A DNA stretch of 64,000 bases from CAYMAT01 sp964388495 (GTDB lineage Bacteria > Patescibacteriota > Gracilibacteria > Peribacterales > Peribacteraceae), in assembly GCA_964388495.1 (NCBI GenBank), contig CAYMAT010000001.1:5483-69482 (forward strand), written 5' to 3'. Under the pieces are notes generated by a model. That model saw nothing but the letters and a program-made list of their open reading frames with translations. It was not told where the DNA came from and did not search any database. Positions 30,652 through 38,521 of the stretch are shown piece by piece (the stretch's first letter is position 1; the number at the start of each line of letters is the position of its first letter). The position numbers were made by a program, and so were the translations under genes.

Positions 30652-31074
30652 TTAGTCCTCCTTCACATGGGGTTCCAGGCTCCGTAAAGCGGCGAGAATG
30701 TGGTCGTAGGGGTGTTTCTGTCCCTGGCGCCGCTGGGAGATGGCATGGTCAGCCCCCGCCTCCAGCGCCTCACGCTCATAGTCCGCAAACAGATCGCCGC
30801 CGGCACTGGTGAAAAGAATGACGCGCGCAGGTCCCGTATTCCGTTCCTTCTCCATCTTCCGCCATTCGCGGATGATGTGTGGTCCGTTGTGCGATGGAAT
30901 GTTGTAGTCGATGAGCCCCGCACCAAACTCCCGGGTCGAGAGTTTTTCCAAAGCGTCCTCCGTGGTCATGGCGGTCACCACCTCCACGTCAAACAGCTCG
31001 GGGACATTGGCGATCATGTCGCGCAAAAAATCGATCTTATCCTGGGAATCGTCCGCAATCAGCAGGGGCTTCAT
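30652..31074 (-). CDS. Stand-alone response-regulator receiver protein
   Basis: 140 residues, a single receiver domain. PLLIADDSQDK gives the acidic pair, GLIDYNIPSHNG the phospho-acceptor Asp in the usual position, ILFTSAGG the switch Thr/Ser. The conserved Lys near the C-terminus is not evident (AISQRRQG), so signalling may be atypical. No output domain, suggesting control through protein interaction, and no histidine kinase is nearby. The ATG is 1 nt after the serS stop, so it is translated in an operon with serS, an odd pairing. Confidence 0.8.
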   Translation of the reverse strand: MKPLLIADDSQDKIDFLRDMIANVPELFDVEVVTAMTTEDALEKLSTREFGAGLIDYNIPSHNGPHIIREWRKMEKERNTGPARVILFTSAGGDLFADYEREALEAGADHAISQRRQGQKHPYDHILAALRSLEPHVKED

Positions 31075-31075
31075 C

Positions 31076-32377
31076 TCACTTTTTGGGGACAATCTTCTCC
31101 TGACCGCCCATGTAGGGACGCAGCACCTCGGGGATCGTCACACTGCCGTCCTTGTTCTGGTAGATCTCAAGAATCGGGATCAAGATGCGCGGGCTGGCAA
31201 TGCACGTGTTGTTGAGCGTGTGCACGAATTTCTTCTTGCCGTCTTTGTCGGCGTACTTGATGTTGAGACGGCGGGACTGGAATTCGTGGAAGGTGCTGCA
31301 GCTGTGCGTCTCTCCGTATCCTTTGCGGCTGGGCATCCAGGTCTCAATATCATTCTTGTAGATCTGCCCGCGGCCCATGTCGCCCGTGCAGACGTCTACA
31401 ACTCTATACGGCAACTTCAGTGCCTGTAGAACCGCCTCTGCGTTTCCCAAGATCTCGGCATGCATTTTTGCGCTAGCCTCAGGGCTGTTCTCGCATAGGA
31501 TCACCTGCTCCACTTTCTGGAATTGGTGAATGCGGTAGAGGCCTTTGGTGTCTTTTCCGTATGTTCCCGCCTCGCGGCGGAAGCAGGGGGAAATGCCGCA
31601 GTAGCGCTTGGGGAGTTCCTCGTGCTTGAGCGTCTCGTCCTGATGGTAACTGGTCACAGACACTTCTGACGTCCCAATCAGCCATGCGTCGTCGCTTTCG
31701 ATCGGCGTATCTCCTTTTTTAACGCCCACGGCGTACGCCTGCTCCTCACCGCCCGGGAAGTAACTGGTTCCCATCATGGCGGGGTAATGCACCATGAGCG
31801 GCGGCGTGAAGATGGTGTAGCCGCGCTTGTGCAGGAGATCCAGCGTGAACTGCAGAACGGCGTACTCCAAACGTGCGCCATCACCCTTCAAAAAGTACGT
31901 GCGCGCGCCGGCGATTTTCACGGCGCGGGGGATATCCACAATGTCCAGCTTCTCCCCCAGGGTCACATGGTCCAGGGGTTCAAAGTCGAAGGTCGGGAGT
32001 TTGCCTTCCTTTCTGATTTCCACGTTCTCGGTGTCATCCTTTCCTACAGGGACGTTTGGCAAAGGAATGCCGGGGAGCAGGAGCTGCAGGCCCATCCACT
32101 TCTTCTCTACCTCCGCCAGATCAGCCTCCTTCTTTTTCATGTCCTCACCCATCGCCTTCATGTCGGCCAGGAGCTTGTCCTTTTCGGCGCCCTTCATTTT
32201 GGGGATCTCCTTGCTGGCGGCGTTCTTCTTGGCGCGCATGTCCTCCACATCCTTTAAGAGGGCGCGGCGCTCGGCGTCCAGCTTGAGAAATGCGTCGATA
32301 TCCACGTTCACCCGCTTTTTTTTGCAGGCATCCTTATAGACATCGGGCCGGGAGCGGAGGTCATCCAGGTCAATCAT
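31076..32377 (-). CDS. serS: Seryl-tRNA synthetase
   Basis: 433 residues. Class II synthetase charging tRNA-Ser. The N-terminal coiled-coil arm (about 30-110, Lys/Glu-rich) that contacts the long variable arm is followed by the catalytic core: motif 2 in CFRREAGTYGKDTKGLYR, the HQFQKVEQ segment, SCSTFHEFQSRRLNIKY and motif 3 near NNTCIASPRILIPILE. Length and order are normal. TACACT (32385-32390, reverse) is 7 nt from the ATG, predicting a leaderless mRNA. Followed 1 nt later by the receiver-domain gene. Confidence 0.97.
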   Translation of the reverse strand: MIDLDDLRSRPDVYKDACKKKRVNVDIDAFLKLDAERRALLKDVEDMRAKKNAASKEIPKMKGAEKDKLLADMKAMGEDMKKKEADLAEVEKKWMGLQLLLPGIPLPNVPVGKDDTENVEIRKEGKLPTFDFEPLDHVTLGEKLDIVDIPRAVKIAGARTYFLKGDGARLEYAVLQFTLDLLHKRGYTIFTPPLMVHYPAMMGTSYFPGGEEQAYAVGVKKGDTPIESDDAWLIGTSEVSVTSYHQDETLKHEELPKRYCGISPCFRREAGTYGKDTKGLYRIHQFQKVEQVILCENSPEASAKMHAEILGNAEAVLQALKLPYRVVDVCTGDMGRGQIYKNDIETWMPSRKGYGETHSCSTFHEFQSRRLNIKYADKDGKKKFVHTLNNTCIASPRILIPILEIYQNKDGSVTIPEVLRPYMGGQEKIVPKK

Positions 32378-32406
32378 CGCTTACAGTGTAACGGGACTTC
32401 ACGGCT

Positions 32407-32925
32407 TCAACTAGTGTGTCCGTTGCTGCCGTTCAGTGTTGTCTGCACCAGTTTTTTGAGGGTTTTATAGCGGGGGAGAAGGAATTCTCGGGGATTCTCT
32501 ATGTGTCCTAACTGACGGCCTTCCCTGCAGAGACGCTTTGTTCTCTGCCAGTATTCAAATACCGTGCAGTGCACCAGTGATTGCAGATGTTCGGGTCCAA
32601 GGTTCATCAATAAAGCGGCGGTTTCTTCCGGCACAAGCGTGAAAGCCTTGGTTTTTTCAACCATGAACGGATACCGGTCCTGCTGGCAAATCTTGTCTGC
32701 CGTAAGCACGAAAGCGTATTTCGGATTCTTCTCAGCCGGGTCGCCGCCGATGATGTCCAAAGCCGCATCATCCGTTTTAAGATTCTTGATAAATGGTTTC
32801 AAATCGTCATGCACGGTTTTGCCAAACCTGTCTCGCAGTTCATTGATCAATACACTCAGCGCGTCTCCGGAACGGATAACTTCTATGTTTGTAGGCCTGT
32901 GCCGGAAATCGAAACCGTTTTCCAT
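32407..32925 (-). CDS. Unknown protein (172 residues)
   Basis: Starts MENGFDFRHRPTNIEVI at 32925; a further in-frame Met upstream (32949) is possible. Mixed alpha/beta, with GDALSVLINELRDRFGKTVHDD, a strand YAFVLTADKIC and a helical C-terminal half (FEYWQRTKRLCREGRQLGHI...). No signal peptide, membrane helix or recognised domain. The intrinsic terminator at 32961-33000 insulates it from the gene upstream. 30 bp from the serS start region. Confidence 0.6.
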   Translation of the reverse strand: MENGFDFRHRPTNIEVIRSGDALSVLINELRDRFGKTVHDDLKPFIKNLKTDDAALDIIGGDPAEKNPKYAFVLTADKICQQDRYPFMVEKTKAFTLVPEETAALLMNLGPEHLQSLVHCTVFEYWQRTKRLCREGRQLGHIENPREFLLPRYKTLKKLVQTTLNGSNGHTS

Positions 32926-32960
32926 GGGCGCGGCATCATGCCGGAACATGAAGAAGAGTC

Positions 32961-33000
32961 AAAAAAATTCCCACCCGCGGCACAGGGACCGCGGGTGGGG
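32961..33000 (-). terminator. Strong intrinsic terminator
   Basis: On the reverse strand CCCCACCCGCGG and CCGCGGGTGGG form an 11-bp G/C-rich stem followed by AATTTTTTT. It ends transcription of the 33012-33131 gene. Confidence 0.85.
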
Positions 33001-33011
33001 ATGAGAGGAAT

Positions 33012-33131
33012 CTATACCTGGCCTTTCCAGATCGCCTTCAGTTCATGCCAGTGATAAAAGGCCCAAAGGCCAATAATCAGTGGCGAACAAACCATTGCGA
33101 TCTTCCATTCGGTCCACGTAATTGGACCCAT
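33012..33131 (-). CDS. Small single-span membrane protein (39 residues)
   Basis: ATG 33131 is preceded by AGGAGA at 7 nt, one of the few real Shine-Dalgarno sequences in the window. The product MGPITWTEWKIAMVCSPL... has a membrane helix (about 10-27) with a Trp/Tyr/His-rich flank (LWAFYHWHELKAIW) and ends KGQV. Its stop is 12 bp before a strong intrinsic terminator, and a large hairpin (33182-33222) sits in its leader. A longer in-frame reading to 33203 would run through that hairpin and lacks a ribosome site. No family recognised. Confidence 0.65.
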   Translation of the reverse strand: MGPITWTEWKIAMVCSPLIIGLWAFYHWHELKAIWKGQV

Positions 33132-33181
33132 AGGATTTCTCCTAACTGCCTTCACCGGGCAGGACGGTTGGGGGATGGATT

Positions 33182-33222
33182 CCCCTCCCGCAGCAATCGT
33201 CATAATCGCTGCGGGAGAGGGG
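33182..33222. other. Large G/C-rich hairpin in leader of the 39-residue gene
   Basis: CTCCCGCAGC (33185-33194) pairs perfectly with GCTGCGGGAG (33208-33217) around 13 nt, extended by CCC/GGGG. It could terminate the 33287 gene or control the small gene downstream; no long U-tract on the reverse strand. Confidence 0.55.
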
Positions 33223-33234
33223 TCGTCCGTATGA

Positions 33235-33250
33235 AAGAGCGAATGCTCTT
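33235..33250. other. Short hairpin AAGAGC-GAAT-GCTCTT
   Basis: Perfect 6-bp stem just downstream of the 33287-33775 gene on the reverse strand, followed there by TTTC; possible weak terminator. Confidence 0.4.
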
Positions 33251-33286
33251 GTTACACAATCTCTGCCTGATTTTCAAGGCTGTGTG

Positions 33287-33775
33287 TCAGGAAATACGCT
33301 CGATCAGGCTGGCGAGAACCTCCTGCATTTTTCCCTGGGTAGCCCTAATGCGCTTAGCCACGGTTTTCTGGCCGCGCATTTTGGCAAAGTGCAGGTCGTT
33401 TGCCAGTTCATGCTGTATACGTCCAAAAGTCACATGCGTCACGATCCGTTCCTCCGCTTCCAGCAGATGGTTCTGAATACAAAATTCCGGCAGCGGCATG
33501 CAGGCACGGCGTATGTTTTCCTGGGAATCGACTTCACGGAAAAGAAGAAAGGGGAATACCATTTTTTCCAGCGTCATGGGGTGTTCCAGGTATTGGAACA
33601 TCACACTTCTGTGGATATCGGGATGGTTCAGAAGACGGGTGATCCATGGATGATCATCGGGATCCATCTCGTCCACCATCCACATGTTTTCCTGTACGTA
33701 TGTGATTACTTTTCTCTGCGCATTTTGGAATTCCTCGCTCTCTTCAAGTTCCGGGAAATTATTGGGGGTGTTCAT
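33287..33775 (-). CDS. Unknown acidic helical protein (162 residues)
   Basis: ATG 33775. N-terminal half is acidic (NNFPELEESEEFQNAQRKVI), followed by predicted helices HPDIHRSVMFQYLEHP, LEAEERIVTHVTFGRIQHELANDLHFAKMRG and a basic C-terminal helix KRIRATQGKMQEVLASLIERIS. Many His/Met residues. No signal or membrane helix; no family recognised. Two neighbouring genes of unknown function on the same strand (32407 and 33012) may form a unit with it, though a terminator separates them. Confidence 0.6.
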   Translation of the reverse strand: MNTPNNFPELEESEEFQNAQRKVITYVQENMWMVDEMDPDDHPWITRLLNHPDIHRSVMFQYLEHPMTLEKMVFPFLLFREVDSQENIRRACMPLPEFCIQNHLLEAEERIVTHVTFGRIQHELANDLHFAKMRGQKTVAKRIRATQGKMQEVLASLIERIS

Positions 33776-33923
33776 AAGGGATGAACGGGGTGGCATATCC
33801 TAATGGTCATCGGCATTTTCTGGCTATACAAAAGTGTCATAGGGGCCGATGCAGGCTTTTTATAGCGGTTTTTTGGCGTCCGGGTCTTGGCTACGGTAAA
33901 GCCATGCAGTACAATCTGCTGTC

Positions 33924-35945
33924 ATGTCCCAATCCGGAAACAGCGGCACGTCGCTCAAAAAGGTCCTCAAAAAGGATTTCAGACTTGTGTCTGATTTTAA
34001 GCCGATGGGCGACCAGCCGGCGGCGATCGAAAAATTGGTGAAGGGCCTCAATGCCGGGGAAAAACACCAGACGCTGCTGGGTGCCACGGGCACGGGTAAG
34101 ACGTTCACGATGGCCAACCTCATCCAGCAGGTGCAGCGTCCCACCCTGGTACTCGCCCACAACAAGACTCTGGCCGCGCAGCTGTGCAGTGAGTTTCAGT
34201 CATTCTTCCCGGATAATGCCGTTTCGTACTTCGTTTCCTATTACGACTACTACCAGCCGGAGGCGTACCTGCCCACCACGGACACGTACATTGAGAAAGA
34301 CGCCTCCATCAACCAGGAGATCGAGAAATTCCGCCATGCCGCCACCTACAACCTGCTCACGCGCAGGGACGTGCTCATCGTCGCTTCCGTTTCCTGCATC
34401 TACGGTCTAGGTGACGTGGAGGATTACGAGGCGTTGGCCATCACGCTCAAAAAGGGCCAGCCCGTGAAGCGCGACCAGCTGCTCCGCCGCCTCACGGACA
34501 TCCAGTACCGCCGTTCGGGCATTGAGTTCCGCCAGGGAATGGTGCACGTCCTGGGTGACACTCTGGAAATCTTCCCGCCCAGCGGCGACACGGTGATCCG
34601 CTTGGAACTTCCTTTTGACGAGATCGACAGCATCCAGGAGGTGGACAGTGTTACGGGTGAGGTGCTGAACGAGCTGGAGGAGGTGGCTATCTTCCCCGCT
34701 TCCCACAACGTGACCACCAAGGAGAAGATCGATAACGCCATTGACGGCATCAAGACGGAGCTGACCGTGCGTGAGAAGGAATTTTTGGCGGCCAACGAGC
34801 TGGTCAAAGCCGAGCGCATCCGCACCCGCACCGAGTACGACATGGAGATGCTGCGTGAGACGGGGTACTGCACGGGCATTGAGAACTACGTTCGCTATCT
34901 CAACAATGAATCCATCCCCGGTTCTCCGCCCAGCACGCTCATCGATTACTTCCCGGAGGATTTTTTGCTCATTGTGGATGAAAGCCACATCACCATTCCG
35001 CAAATAGGCGGCATGCACGAGGGGAACCGGAGCCGCAAGCAGACACTGGTGGATTTCGGCTTCCGTCTGCCAAGCGCGCACGATAACCGCCCGCTCAAGT
35101 TTGAGGAATTCGAGGCTCGTTGCCCCCAGCGCGTCTACGTGTCCGCAACTCCGGGCAAGTACGAGTACGCGCAGACGGACAAGAAGAATTTCGCCGAGCA
35201 GATCATCCGTCCCACGGGCCTCCTGGACCCCGTCGTCACCGTTAAGCCCACCAAGAACCAGATTGACGACATCTTTGAAGAGGTGAAGGCGACCATCAAG
35301 AAGGGCGAGCGCGCGCTCATCACCACGCTCACCAAGAAGATGGCGGAGGATCTCACCAAATTCCTCACGGAGGCGGGTCAGAAGGTCCGCTACCTCCACA
35401 GCGACGTGGAGACACTCGAGCGCATCGAGATCCTGCGTCAGTTGCGCATTGGCGAGATCGATATCATCGTGGGAATCAACCTGCTGCGTGAGGGTCTGGA
35501 CCTGCCGGAAGTCAGCTACATCGCCATCCTGGACGCCGATAAGCAGGGTTTCCTCCGCTCGCGCGATGCGCTCATCCAGACCATCGGGCGCGCCGCGCGC
35601 AACTCCGGCGGTCACGTCACTTTGTACGCAGACAAAATGACCGACGCGATGACGCAGGCAATGGGCGAAACCGAGCGCCGCCGCAAAATCCAGGAGGCCT
35701 ACAACAAGAAGCACGGCATCACGCCCAAGACCATCATCAAGGCCGTGCGTGACATTGCGGAAGAAAGCCGCAAGATCGAGCTGCGCCGCCCCAAGTACGA
35801 TCACACGAAAATCAGCAAGGACGACAAGAAGCGCCTCATGGAGGAACTGGAACAGCAGATGGAAATCGCCTCGCAGAACTTGGAATTCGAGAAGGCAGCG
35901 GACCTGCGCGATGAAATTGAGCTGCTGCGTAGGGAGGCAAAGTGA
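33924..35945 (+). CDS. uvrB: Excinuclease ABC subunit B
   Basis: 673 residues, full length. UvrB is the damage-verifying helicase of nucleotide excision repair, loaded by UvrA and then bound by UvrC. Walker A GATGTGKT, the beta-hairpin region SYYDYYQPEAYLPTTDTYIEKD, DESHITIPQIGGM (motif II and after), INLLREGLDLPEVS and QTIGRAARN (motif VI) are present, and the C-terminal UVR domain MEIASQNLEFEKAADLRDEI binds UvrC. TACAAT (33910-33915) ends 8 nt before the ATG. uvrA and uvrC are not in the window. Confidence 0.98.
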   Translation: MSQSGNSGTSLKKVLKKDFRLVSDFKPMGDQPAAIEKLVKGLNAGEKHQTLLGATGTGKTFTMANLIQQVQRPTLVLAHNKTLAAQLCSEFQSFFPDNAVSYFVSYYDYYQPEAYLPTTDTYIEKDASINQEIEKFRHAATYNLLTRRDVLIVASVSCIYGLGDVEDYEALAITLKKGQPVKRDQLLRRLTDIQYRRSGIEFRQGMVHVLGDTLEIFPPSGDTVIRLELPFDEIDSIQEVDSVTGEVLNELEEVAIFPASHNVTTKEKIDNAIDGIKTELTVREKEFLAANELVKAERIRTRTEYDMEMLRETGYCTGIENYVRYLNNESIPGSPPSTLIDYFPEDFLLIVDESHITIPQIGGMHEGNRSRKQTLVDFGFRLPSAHDNRPLKFEEFEARCPQRVYVSATPGKYEYAQTDKKNFAEQIIRPTGLLDPVVTVKPTKNQIDDIFEEVKATIKKGERALITTLTKKMAEDLTKFLTEAGQKVRYLHSDVETLERIEILRQLRIGEIDIIVGINLLREGLDLPEVSYIAILDADKQGFLRSRDALIQTIGRAARNSGGHVTLYADKMTDAMTQAMGETERRRKIQEAYNKKHGITPKTIIKAVRDIAEESRKIELRRPKYDHTKISKDDKKRLMEELEQQMEIASQNLEFEKAADLRDEIELLRREAK

Positions 35946-36012
35946 GGTTCTTGTGCTGCCTAGAACGTCATTTGAGTCTTGGGTAAGCCTTTTTCCGATA
36001 GTCTTGTTCATG

Positions 36013-36447
36013 AGTGGTTAGAAGTTAGAGGTTAGTGGTAGTAGATTCCTTGAATGCTGCAACTTCCTTATAAAAAACTTTTGATATGGCAAAAGGCCAT
36101 GGATCTAACAGAGAGAGTCTATGGAATCACGTGGCACCTACCCGCATCAGAACGATTTGGTTTAGTTTCACAGTTACAAAGAGCGGTTGTTTCAGTTCCC
36201 TCGAACATCGCCGAAGGTAGTCAAAAGTCTACGAAGAAAAATTTTATGGAATTCATAGCTATTGCTACAGGTTCATTGGCCGAAGTAGAGACGCAGTTAT
36301 TACTCGCCGAAAGGCTAAAATTTATTGATAAGAGTCGTACTCAGGAATGCATGGTTCTTATTCAGGAATTGCAAAAAATGTTATGGGCTTTCCGTGTAAA
36401 ACTGCTACCCAATACGTCATCACTAGCCACTAATTTCTAACCACTAG
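36013..36447 (+). mobile_element. Four-helix-bundle gene cassette with inverted word-repeat ends (family C)
   Basis: The left end (36013-36041) reads AGTGGTTAGAAGTTAGAGG and onward; the right end (about 36417-36447), reverse-complemented, reads AGTGGTTAGAAATTAGTGG and onward, matching at 21 of 25 positions. The arms enclose one AT-rich four-helix-bundle gene whose C-terminus is encoded by the right arm, exactly as in the 15941-16410 cassette but built from different words. Confidence 0.55.
36054..36440 (+). CDS. Four-helix-bundle protein (23S rRNA intervening-sequence protein family), second copy
   Basis: 128 residues. KLLIWQKAMDLTERVYGIT, the family block LVSQLQRAVVSVPSNIAEGS, KNFMEFIAIATGSLAEVETQL and a C-terminal helix QECMVLIQELQKMLWAF are canonical for TIGR02436-type four-helix-bundle proteins. 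It differs clearly from the copy at 15973 (the two are distant paralogs), so the cassettes are not a recent duplication. AT-rich compared with uvrB upstream. The last residues (NTSSLATNF) derive from the repeat arm, and the stop TAA lies within it. Function not established. Confidence 0.87.
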   Translation: MLQLPYKKLLIWQKAMDLTERVYGITWHLPASERFGLVSQLQRAVVSVPSNIAEGSQKSTKKNFMEFIAIATGSLAEVETQLLLAERLKFIDKSRTQECMVLIQELQKMLWAFRVKLLPNTSSLATNF

Positions 36448-36607
36448 ACCCTTTTGTACTGTAGTTATTGCCTTATTAATTTTATATGTCAAAATATCCG
36501 GCCCCGAGTTTTCGGATTCGGGTGACCTTTGGATTTTTCGGATATCGACTGCGGTGCTCTATGTGCATGCGTGTAGGTGGGGCGCTGCAGTTGAACAGAG
36601 CATTATT

Positions 36608-36626
36608 GTGTCACATATCGTGTCAC
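36608..36626 (+). promoter_or_regulatory. Direct repeat GTGTCAC, 12-bp period
   Basis: GTGTCAC at 36608-36614 and 36620-36626 lies about 40 bp before the sugar epimerase start. Spacing near one helical turn suggests a regulator-binding site; this is inference. Confidence 0.35.
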
Positions 36627-36661
36627 GGCTTATTGTTTCAATGCAGTCAGAGGATTTTTCT

Positions 36662-37828
36662 ATGTTCCGTCAAACCACCACGCATCGTTCGGGCAAGGGT
36701 TCACATCACCAGATCGGCCTCGTCCGAGGCCAGTTTGGCAACGTGCCAATGGCGCAATGGCTCAAGTTTCTCCAGGAAACGGGTTTCGACGGTTGGGAGG
36801 AAGCAAGCTGGGAACTCGATCTCTCAAAATGCGAAACCGACGCCGGCGCAGAAGCGTACGCCAAAGAGCGCGTCGCCCTTGCAAAACAGCATGGCCTCGA
36901 GATTTTTACAGTCGCCACACACTTGCAGGGTCAGGCTTTGGGCGATGAACCCAGCGCCAAGACTTTGCAGTTTGGCAGCACAGAGACACAAGCCGCGTAC
37001 GTCACCTGGCGGAATGGAGGGGGGAGACCGCCACGAACCGATCCTTATTACGTGCCGGATTGGGTGGGCGAGGTGTTGCACAAGGGCGTCCAGCGAGATC
37101 TTATTCGCTGCGTGCGTCTGGCCCACTACCTGGGCAAGCTGCAGAACCGCGAGGTCTGCCTGCCCGGCTTTGTGGGGTCGCCTGCGCAGTGCTGGAGTCA
37201 CTGGTTCGGGTTTCCGCCTTTGCCCCAAAGCATCGGCGGCTACCACATCCCCGACGTCCGGCAAGTGAGCTTGGAACTGCTCGCCGAGCGTTTCGCCCCC
37301 GTGTGGGACGCATGCAAGAAGTACGGCGTAACCTACGACCTCGAATGTCACCCCAGCGAACGCGCGATGGGGGACATCGAGTCCGCGGCTGACTACATCA
37401 ATTTCATGTGCAAAGCGGGGTACGACGATGTCGTCGGTTTCAACCTCGACGGCTCGCACATGGAATGGCAGGGGGTCAGCGTCATCCAGTTCATCCGCGA
37501 GTTCAAGGACTTCATCCACTGTGCCCACATCAAGGGGGTGCAGGTGATCCGTGAGCATACCCGTGCGGGCTTGCTCGGCGGGCATCGGCCGATGGGCCAT
37601 TCACACAACGGCTGGAACTTTGTGACGGCCGGTTCCGCCCGCGATGCCAACAGCGTGGAAGAAATCCTCATCGAACTGAACCGCGTCGGTTACGACGGCG
37701 CAGTGAGCATCGAGTGGGAGGACAACGACGCGGAACAGCACGCGGGTGCAAAGGCAGCGCTCGAAGCGGTGCGTAAAGCCGATCTACCGCCGAGCGGCAT
37801 GCGTCACGATGAAATGCTCAAAGCCTGA
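36662..37828 (+). CDS. Sugar phosphate isomerase/epimerase (xylose isomerase-like TIM barrel)
   Basis: 388 residues. AP-endonuclease-2/xylose-isomerase-like TIM barrel: ...FLQETGFDGWEEASWELD (strand 1-2 acidic ligand), YDLECHPSERAMG, GFNLDGSHMEWQG, HCAHIKGVQ and AVSIEWEDND supply the Glu/Asp/His metal ligands. Such enzymes interconvert keto sugars or inositol-derived substrates with Mn2+/Co2+. The ATG at 36662 has AGAGGA 8 nt upstream; a Met 21 bp earlier is possible. It has its own operator-like repeats and a classical intrinsic terminator, unlike most neighbours, and no related sugar genes nearby, suggesting horizontal acquisition. Substrate unknown. Confidence 0.8.
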   Translation: MFRQTTTHRSGKGSHHQIGLVRGQFGNVPMAQWLKFLQETGFDGWEEASWELDLSKCETDAGAEAYAKERVALAKQHGLEIFTVATHLQGQALGDEPSAKTLQFGSTETQAAYVTWRNGGGRPPRTDPYYVPDWVGEVLHKGVQRDLIRCVRLAHYLGKLQNREVCLPGFVGSPAQCWSHWFGFPPLPQSIGGYHIPDVRQVSLELLAERFAPVWDACKKYGVTYDLECHPSERAMGDIESAADYINFMCKAGYDDVVGFNLDGSHMEWQGVSVIQFIREFKDFIHCAHIKGVQVIREHTRAGLLGGHRPMGHSHNGWNFVTAGSARDANSVEEILIELNRVGYDGAVSIEWEDNDAEQHAGAKAALEAVRKADLPPSGMRHDEMLKA

Positions 37829-37861
37829 ACATCTGTTTAGGCACATCCGTTAAAACCAAAG

Positions 37862-37891
37862 ACGGCAGTGAGTTTCTCGCTGCCGTTTTTT
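37862..37891 (+). terminator. Intrinsic terminator of the epimerase gene
   Basis: ACGGCAGTGAG pairs with CTCGCTGCCGT (one G-U pair) followed by six T. Confidence 0.85.
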
Positions 37892-37901
37892 GCGTAGCCT
37901 T

Positions 37902-38501
37902 TTATTTCCCGCGCATGATCACCGTCCCAAACTGCACCACGCCCGGGGAGAAGAGCACGCTGCTCCCTGTGATCATGTCATCGGCAACGGACTTGAGCGG
38001 TGTGCTGCCGTTATTGATGCAGGGGAAAACGGGGCCATCGCTCATGCCACACGCCGTTGCCTTGAGCGTACGGAGTCCGAAGGGCTTACCTGCATGGATC
38101 TGGATTTCCCAGGAATCGCCATTATCTGCCAGGAAATCGTTGAATGCGTAGACGGCGCGCGTCTTTTTTCCGGCATGCGTTTCTTCGCTCAATACCGCGG
38201 GGACGATCCTCCGTGTGCCCACGTTGCGCAGTTCCACCTCGGTCAAAAGCGAGGAGAGTTTTCCCTGGTTCTCGGCAAAGGCCTTCTGCGCCTCGCCCTC
38301 AATCACCACGTACAGCGTGCGCACGTCTGTCTGCCTCTTTCTGTTGAAGCGGAGCGTGCCCAGCGTGGTCCGGAAGTTTTCCGTGAACGAGCTGCGCGGA
38401 GCCTGCCTGCTCATTTCCATGCTCACCACGTCGGTTGCCGCAAAGGCGCAGGACGGCGTGATCAAACCCAAAACCGTAAAGGCGGCGGCAAAAGTTTTCA
38501 T
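37902..38501 (-). CDS. Secreted protein of unknown function (199 residues)
   Basis: Signal peptide MKTFAAAFTVLGLITPSCAFA with cleavage near AFA-AT (residue 21). The mature part is beta-rich: RTLYVVIEGEAQKAF, LLTEVELRNVGTRRIVPAVL, KKTRAVYAFNDFL, EIQIHAGKPFGLRTLKATACG, ending VQFGTVIMRGK. Two Cys (C in TACGM and FPCIN) could form a disulfide. No family recognised. TATGCT (38508-38513, reverse) ends 6 nt before the ATG. Convergent with the epimerase, sharing its terminator region. Confidence 0.7.
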   Translation of the reverse strand: MKTFAAAFTVLGLITPSCAFAATDVVSMEMSRQAPRSSFTENFRTTLGTLRFNRKRQTDVRTLYVVIEGEAQKAFAENQGKLSSLLTEVELRNVGTRRIVPAVLSEETHAGKKTRAVYAFNDFLADNGDSWEIQIHAGKPFGLRTLKATACGMSDGPVFPCINNGSTPLKSVADDMITGSSVLFSPGVVQFGTVIMRGK

Positions 38502-38521
38502 GCAAAAAGCATAGCTGAGCC

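Noticed and set aside
34407..36011. Long open frame (over 500 codons) on the reverse strand opposite uvrB
   Set aside because: It is the shadow of a strongly conserved UvrB; the reverse product has no recognisable domain and the arrangement of stops follows codon bias of uvrB.
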